The notes beneath the pieces were generated by a model. The model did not search any database and was not told the DNA's origin. It saw nothing but the letters and a program-made list of their open reading frames with translations. The position numbers and the translations under genes were made by a program. This document shows, one piece after another, positions 61,428 to 64,000 of a stretch of 64,000 nt of DNA (its first letter is position 1; the number at the start of each line of letters is the position of its first letter). Source of the DNA: Sphingomicrobium sp. (GTDB lineage Bacteria; Pseudomonadota; Alphaproteobacteria; Sphingomonadales; Sphingomonadaceae); the NCBI GenBank assembly GCA_030447545.1, contig JAUJOV010000002.1, positions 1-64,000 of the forward strand, written 5' to 3'.

Positions 61428-61456
61428 CGTTCGCTTTCCACCCGTTGCGGACATCA
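61428..61456. repeat. Short dispersed palindrome (family A), copy 4
   Basis: GTTCGCTTTCCACCC followed by GTTGCGGACATC. Arms and loop correspond to copies 1-3. Lies 42 bp after the amidohydrolase stop in a 245-bp gap with no gene. Confidence 0.6.
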
Positions 61457-61631
61457 CTGCGGGGGTTGTGTGGTCACGAGAGCCGCGGGCACCGTTCCTA
61501 CTGCTGCGCGTTTGGCCGCGAAATGGAGCCGGGGACTTCTTCACCGATCGATCTGCAATTCAGCGCGCCTGCGCGACTGCACCGAGCTAGCCGTGGCGCG
61601 TGAGCCCCCTCAGGCCGCGGGTCCTCGAAGC

Positions 61632-62282
61632 ATGCGGCGAGCGCATCTGGCGGTACTGCTGGTCCTTCAGCTGGTCATGGCAGTCCAGCTGGTTCTGCTG
61701 GTCGTACGCCATGAGGTGCCTCAGGCCGTCTTCGTCGCGGGTATCATGGCCGTGACCCTTGCGCCGGCCGTCTTCCGGCGCCGGCTGGCGGTCGAGATCC
61801 CGTCCGAGATCGAAGTAGTGGCGGTGCTGTTCGTCTTCGCCACGCTCTTCCTCGGCGAGGTGCGGGACTATTATGAACGCTACTGGTGGTGGGACATGAC
61901 GCTCCACACGGGTTCCGGCCTGCTCCTGGGGATGCTCGGCTTCATGATCGTCTACGTGCTGAATGAAGACCGGTACGTCGATCTCCACATGCGCCCGGCA
62001 TTCGTTGCGTTGTTCGCCTTTTTCTTCGCGCTCGGCATCGGGGCTTTGTGGGAGGTGTTCGAGTTCGGCATGGACAGGGTTTTCGGTACCAACATGCAGC
62101 CCGCAACGGCCCGTGACCCGTCCGGGCTTACCGATACCATTCACGACCTGATCGTCGACACGGTCGGTGCGGCGGTCGTCAGCCTGTTCGGCTGGCGCTA
62201 TCTCGCTCGCGCGCGAAGGGCATACGTCGATACCTGGGCCAAACGCTTTATCGAGCGCAACCCGCGGCTGTTCGGCGATTAG
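61632..62282 (+). CDS. YjdF/DUF2238-like membrane protein (long)
   Basis: 216 aa from the ATG at 61632. Five to six hydrophobic segments. Conserved features: DYYERYWWWDMTLHTGSGLL, FALGIGALWEVFEFGMDRVF, and DTIHDLIVDTVGAAVVSLFG. These parallel the short protein at 59162 (acidic D/H in the first helix, W-E-x-F-E, D-x-x-x-D). A loop between the last two blocks (GTNMQPATARDPSG) is unique to this one. Function unknown. A strong terminator follows. Confidence 0.75.
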   Translation: MRRAHLAVLLVLQLVMAVQLVLLVVRHEVPQAVFVAGIMAVTLAPAVFRRRLAVEIPSEIEVVAVLFVFATLFLGEVRDYYERYWWWDMTLHTGSGLLLGMLGFMIVYVLNEDRYVDLHMRPAFVALFAFFFALGIGALWEVFEFGMDRVFGTNMQPATARDPSGLTDTIHDLIVDTVGAAVVSLFGWRYLARARRAYVDTWAKRFIERNPRLFGD

Positions 62283-62678
62283 TTCGGCGCCAGTCAGTGG
62301 GCGCTTCCACCCGGCCGCCGGCGCGCACCCGGTGCAATCGTCCCCCTGCGCTCGGCTGCTCGGCTAGAAGCCCTGCCCCTCCGGGTTGAGGCGAAGGTGG
62401 GGCAGGGCTTCCTTTGCGTCGTTCCGGCAGTGCCGCGGGAGGAGTGCGGATCGGCGGCGCTGCTGACAGCTATTTACTCTGCGCGGGTTAGCAGCACGTG
62501 AGCGCGTTTGGTTACCGTCGGATTTGCCACGTCGTGGCCGATCGGGCTGCTGGTGTTCACTAGGGGTTCACTCCAGCGCGACCGCTGGAGGCAGGTACGC
62601 GACAAGGACGGACACATGCGGCCACCCCATTCGTTTTAACTTTAATTCCGCTCTATTTACCTCAGGAGGAAACGGACC
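62283..62678. other. Intergenic region with terminator and probable promoter
   Basis: About 395 bp without a gene. It contains the terminator at 62368-62414, an inverted repeat CTCCAGCG (62571-62578) / CGCTGGAG (62583-62590), and an AT-rich stretch around 62628-62662 (TTTTAACTTTAATTCC, CTCTATTTACC) that probably contains the promoter of the Tyr-rich gene at 62679. Confidence 0.55.
62368..62414 (+). terminator. Rho-independent terminator after the long YjdF-like gene
   Basis: GAAGCCCTGCCCC (62368-62380) pairs with GGGGCAGGGCTTC (62399-62411), a perfect 13-bp stem with an 18-nt loop, then CTTT. Its 86-bp distance from the stop codon is compatible with termination of this gene. Confidence 0.8.
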
Positions 62679-63230
62679 ATGTCCATGTTCACCAAGATGC
62701 TCGCAGCCGGTGCCGGTCTCGCGGCTCTCGCCGCCACGGCTCCTGCCGCTGCGCAATATTCCTACGGCTACCAGAACCCGTACCCGAACCCCTACGCCTA
62801 CGGTCAGCAGCGGTACGGCTACAACCCCTACGCCCAGCAGCGGCAGCAGTACGGCTACGGCAACCCGTACGGCGGCTACGGCTATGGCAACCCGTACATG
62901 GCGCAGGCCAGCCAGATGGCGGTTCAGCGGTGCAACGCGGCCGTCCAGTACAAGCTGCAGAACCGCTCCAGCATGGCATCGATCCTCGGCGTCCTGCTCG
63001 GCGCGCAGACTCCTCAGGGCCGCGTGGTCAGCGTGACCCAGGTCAGCCCCCGCAGCAGTTCGGTGCGCGTGCGCGGCCTCGCCACCAGCGGCCGCTACGC
63101 CTCGTACAGCCCCTATGGGATCGGCGCTTACGGCGCGACCGGCTACGGCTACCAGCCGGACCTCGCGTTCAGCTGCACCGTCGACTACCGCGGCTACGTC
63201 CGCGACATCGACTTCGACCGGCTCCGCTAA
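62679..63230 (+). CDS. Secreted Tyr/Gly/Asn/Gln-rich protein
   Basis: 183 aa from the ATG at 62679, preceded by AGGAGG at 9 bp. Signal peptide MSMFTKMLAAGAGLAALAAT ending PAAAQ. Residues about 28-75 are a low-complexity run of Tyr, Gly, Asn, Pro and Gln with near-repeats (YGYQNPYPNPYAYGQQ, YGYGNPYGGYGYGNPY). The C-terminal 110 residues look folded: VQRCNAAVQYKLQNRSSMAS, GRVVSVTQVSPRSSSVRVRG, DLAFSCTVDYRGYVRDIDFD, with a pair of Cys. The fold resembles families of periplasmic proteins with DUF-type beta domains; no assignment. Strong terminator downstream. Confidence 0.82.
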   Translation: MSMFTKMLAAGAGLAALAATAPAAAQYSYGYQNPYPNPYAYGQQRYGYNPYAQQRQQYGYGNPYGGYGYGNPYMAQASQMAVQRCNAAVQYKLQNRSSMASILGVLLGAQTPQGRVVSVTQVSPRSSSVRVRGLATSGRYASYSPYGIGAYGATGYGYQPDLAFSCTVDYRGYVRDIDFDRLR

Positions 63231-63252
63231 ACCGGTTGAGCTTCGAGCACTG

Positions 63253-63286
63253 GGGAGCGCCGGCCAGCCGCCGGCGCTCCCTTTTT
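63253..63286 (+). terminator. Strong rho-independent terminator after the Tyr-rich gene
   Basis: GGGAGCGCCGG (63253-63263) pairs with CCGGCGCTCCC (63271-63281), 7-nt loop, then TTTTT (63282-63286). It overlaps the last codons of the convergent PQQ dehydrogenase. Confidence 0.92.
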
Positions 63287-64000
63287 ATTGCGCTTGTCCG
63301 GATGCTCCTTGTTCGCTCTGGGGCAGCGCGAAGGCGAAGATCGCCGCGCCGCGCTCGTGGCCGTAGAGGTTGGGTGAGAAGCCCTTGATCCAGCCGCCCC
63401 AGCCGGTCGGCACGGCGACATATTGCCGGCCGCGAACGCTGTAAGTCACGGGGTTCGAGTGGATGCCGGTGCCGGTTCTGAACTGCCACAGCTGCCGCCC
63501 CGAGCGCGCGTCGAGCGCAATGAACATGCCGTCGGGAGTGCCGACGAACAGCAGGTCGCCCGCAGTGCTGAGCAGCGAGGAGACGATCGGGAACTTGTAG
63601 CGCCACTGCCAGGCGAGGGTTCCGTCGGGCCTGTACGCCTTCACTGCCCCGCCGCCCACCTGGCTAGGGACGACGATCGCCTCTCCGCCGAAATAGGACA
63701 GGCCTTCCTTGAACGGCGTCGGATAGGTGCGGAAGGTCGCGCAGGCATCGATGATCGGTGCGTAGAGCAGGGCCGGTCGAGCGGCTGAAGCTCGCATGGT
63801 TCCATTCCTTCGAGCTGGCGGGCCCCGGCAGATCTCGATCCCCGCCCTGGTCGGGTGAACGCGGTTGCTGACCTGGCCCGTCGCCGGGTCGATCCGGCCC
63901 CAGGGTCACGCGGTCGCCGAACTGGGTGACGCTGACCCGCTGGCCGTTGGTTCGGTCGAGGATGAACAGATATCCGTTGCGGTCGAAATGCGCGAGCAGC
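63285..64000 (-). pseudogene. PQQ-dependent dehydrogenase, C-terminal part only, frameshifted; 5' end outside window
   Basis: Beta-propeller quinoprotein alcohol dehydrogenase type. In the frame ending at 63285: LLYAPIIDACATFRTYPTPF, GGGAVKAYRPDGTLAWQWRY, LLFVGTPDGMFIALDARSGR, QLWQFRTGTGIHSNPVTYSV and RGRQYVAVPTGWGGWIKGFS, the W-motif repeats and terminal block of methanol/ethanol-type PQQ enzymes. Upstream the frame is broken near 63785 and near 63900; HFDRNGYLFILDRTNGQRVS at the edge (63930-64000) belongs to the same protein. No C-terminal cytochrome c domain follows. Substrate cannot be told. Confidence 0.87.

Noticed and set aside
1-64000. Prophage, integrase, IS transposase, CRISPR array or toxin-antitoxin system
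   Set aside because: No such gene or array was recognised; the only phage-like gene is a short holin-type membrane protein in a chromosomal envelope module.
1-64000. tRNA or rRNA genes
   Set aside because: I inspected the intergenic gaps and found no cloverleaf with a GTTCRANYC T-loop or rRNA segment; a tRNA search program would be decisive.

Overview
This is a high-GC, gene-dense alphaproteobacterial window. Gene content and order point to Sphingomonadales (Sphingomonas or a relative). The evidence is an RcdA-like DUF1465 gene with two DUF465 genes and a single-cysteine DksA, a ChpT phosphotransferase beside a compact cheAWYBR cluster, an HWE/HisKA_2-type PAS kinase, a Tim44-like gene beside secB, a type A RNase P RNA, and a site matching the EcfG general-stress promoter (GGAAC-N17-GTT).

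Layout: 0-6.4 kb holds alr (5' end outside the window), nth, dapB, a DUF72 gene, a CAP-domain gene, a nucleotide-sugar epimerase, rcdA-like, two DUF465 genes and dksA. 6.7-10.5 kb holds a degenerate PPK2-like gene, a DUF883/holin/DUF3618 envelope module and a DUF4136 lipoprotein. 10.6-16.4 kb holds trpS-murJ, secB, tim44-like, mltA and smr. 16.4-20 kb holds a GGDEF-EAL protein, a PRC-barrel protein and a membrane protein. 20.2-26.3 kb holds dapE, a cupin, GST, engB, yihY, rpoH and rluD. 26.4-34.3 kb holds chpT, cheAWYBR, an AmpD-type amidase and a PAS histidine kinase. 34.4-39.3 kb holds rnpB, a DnaJ-domain gene, sufE and an expanded phage-shock (Psp) locus read away from a divergent pspF. 39.4-43 kb holds badly broken TPR, PuuD-like and sodB genes and an ABC exporter. 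43-53.9 kb is the yciB-ftsY-mtaB-dapF / ffh-rpsP-rimM-trmD-rplS region, carrying a diverged tandem duplication of mtaB'-dapF-small gene. 54-64 kb holds a collapsed S9 peptidase, AKR, serine hydrolase, asd with an internal gap, an accessory block (OB-fold lipoprotein, two YjdF-like membrane proteins, amidohydrolase), a Tyr-rich secreted protein and the 3' end of a PQQ dehydrogenase.

How they work together: four enzymes of the aspartate/diaminopimelate route (asd, dapB, dapE, dapF) lie in the window with peptidoglycan genes alr, murJ, mltA and an amidase. Protein export and membrane insertion are represented by secB, ftsY and ffh. Envelope stress is represented by the Psp locus, rpoH and the putative EcfG site. 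ChpT and the RcdA-like protein belong to the CtrA cell-cycle circuit.

Sequence quality: more than twenty genes, including essential ones (ftsY, mtaB/dapF region, yciB), are interrupted by single-base frameshifts, often compensated further on. This looks like uncorrected indel error in the sequence rather than gene decay. The coordinates of broken genes are therefore reconstructions across frames. The most interesting candidate system is the extended Psp locus: five consecutive small membrane proteins share a C-terminal coiled-coil signature, behind a recognisable sigma-54 promoter and PspF-type palindromes.
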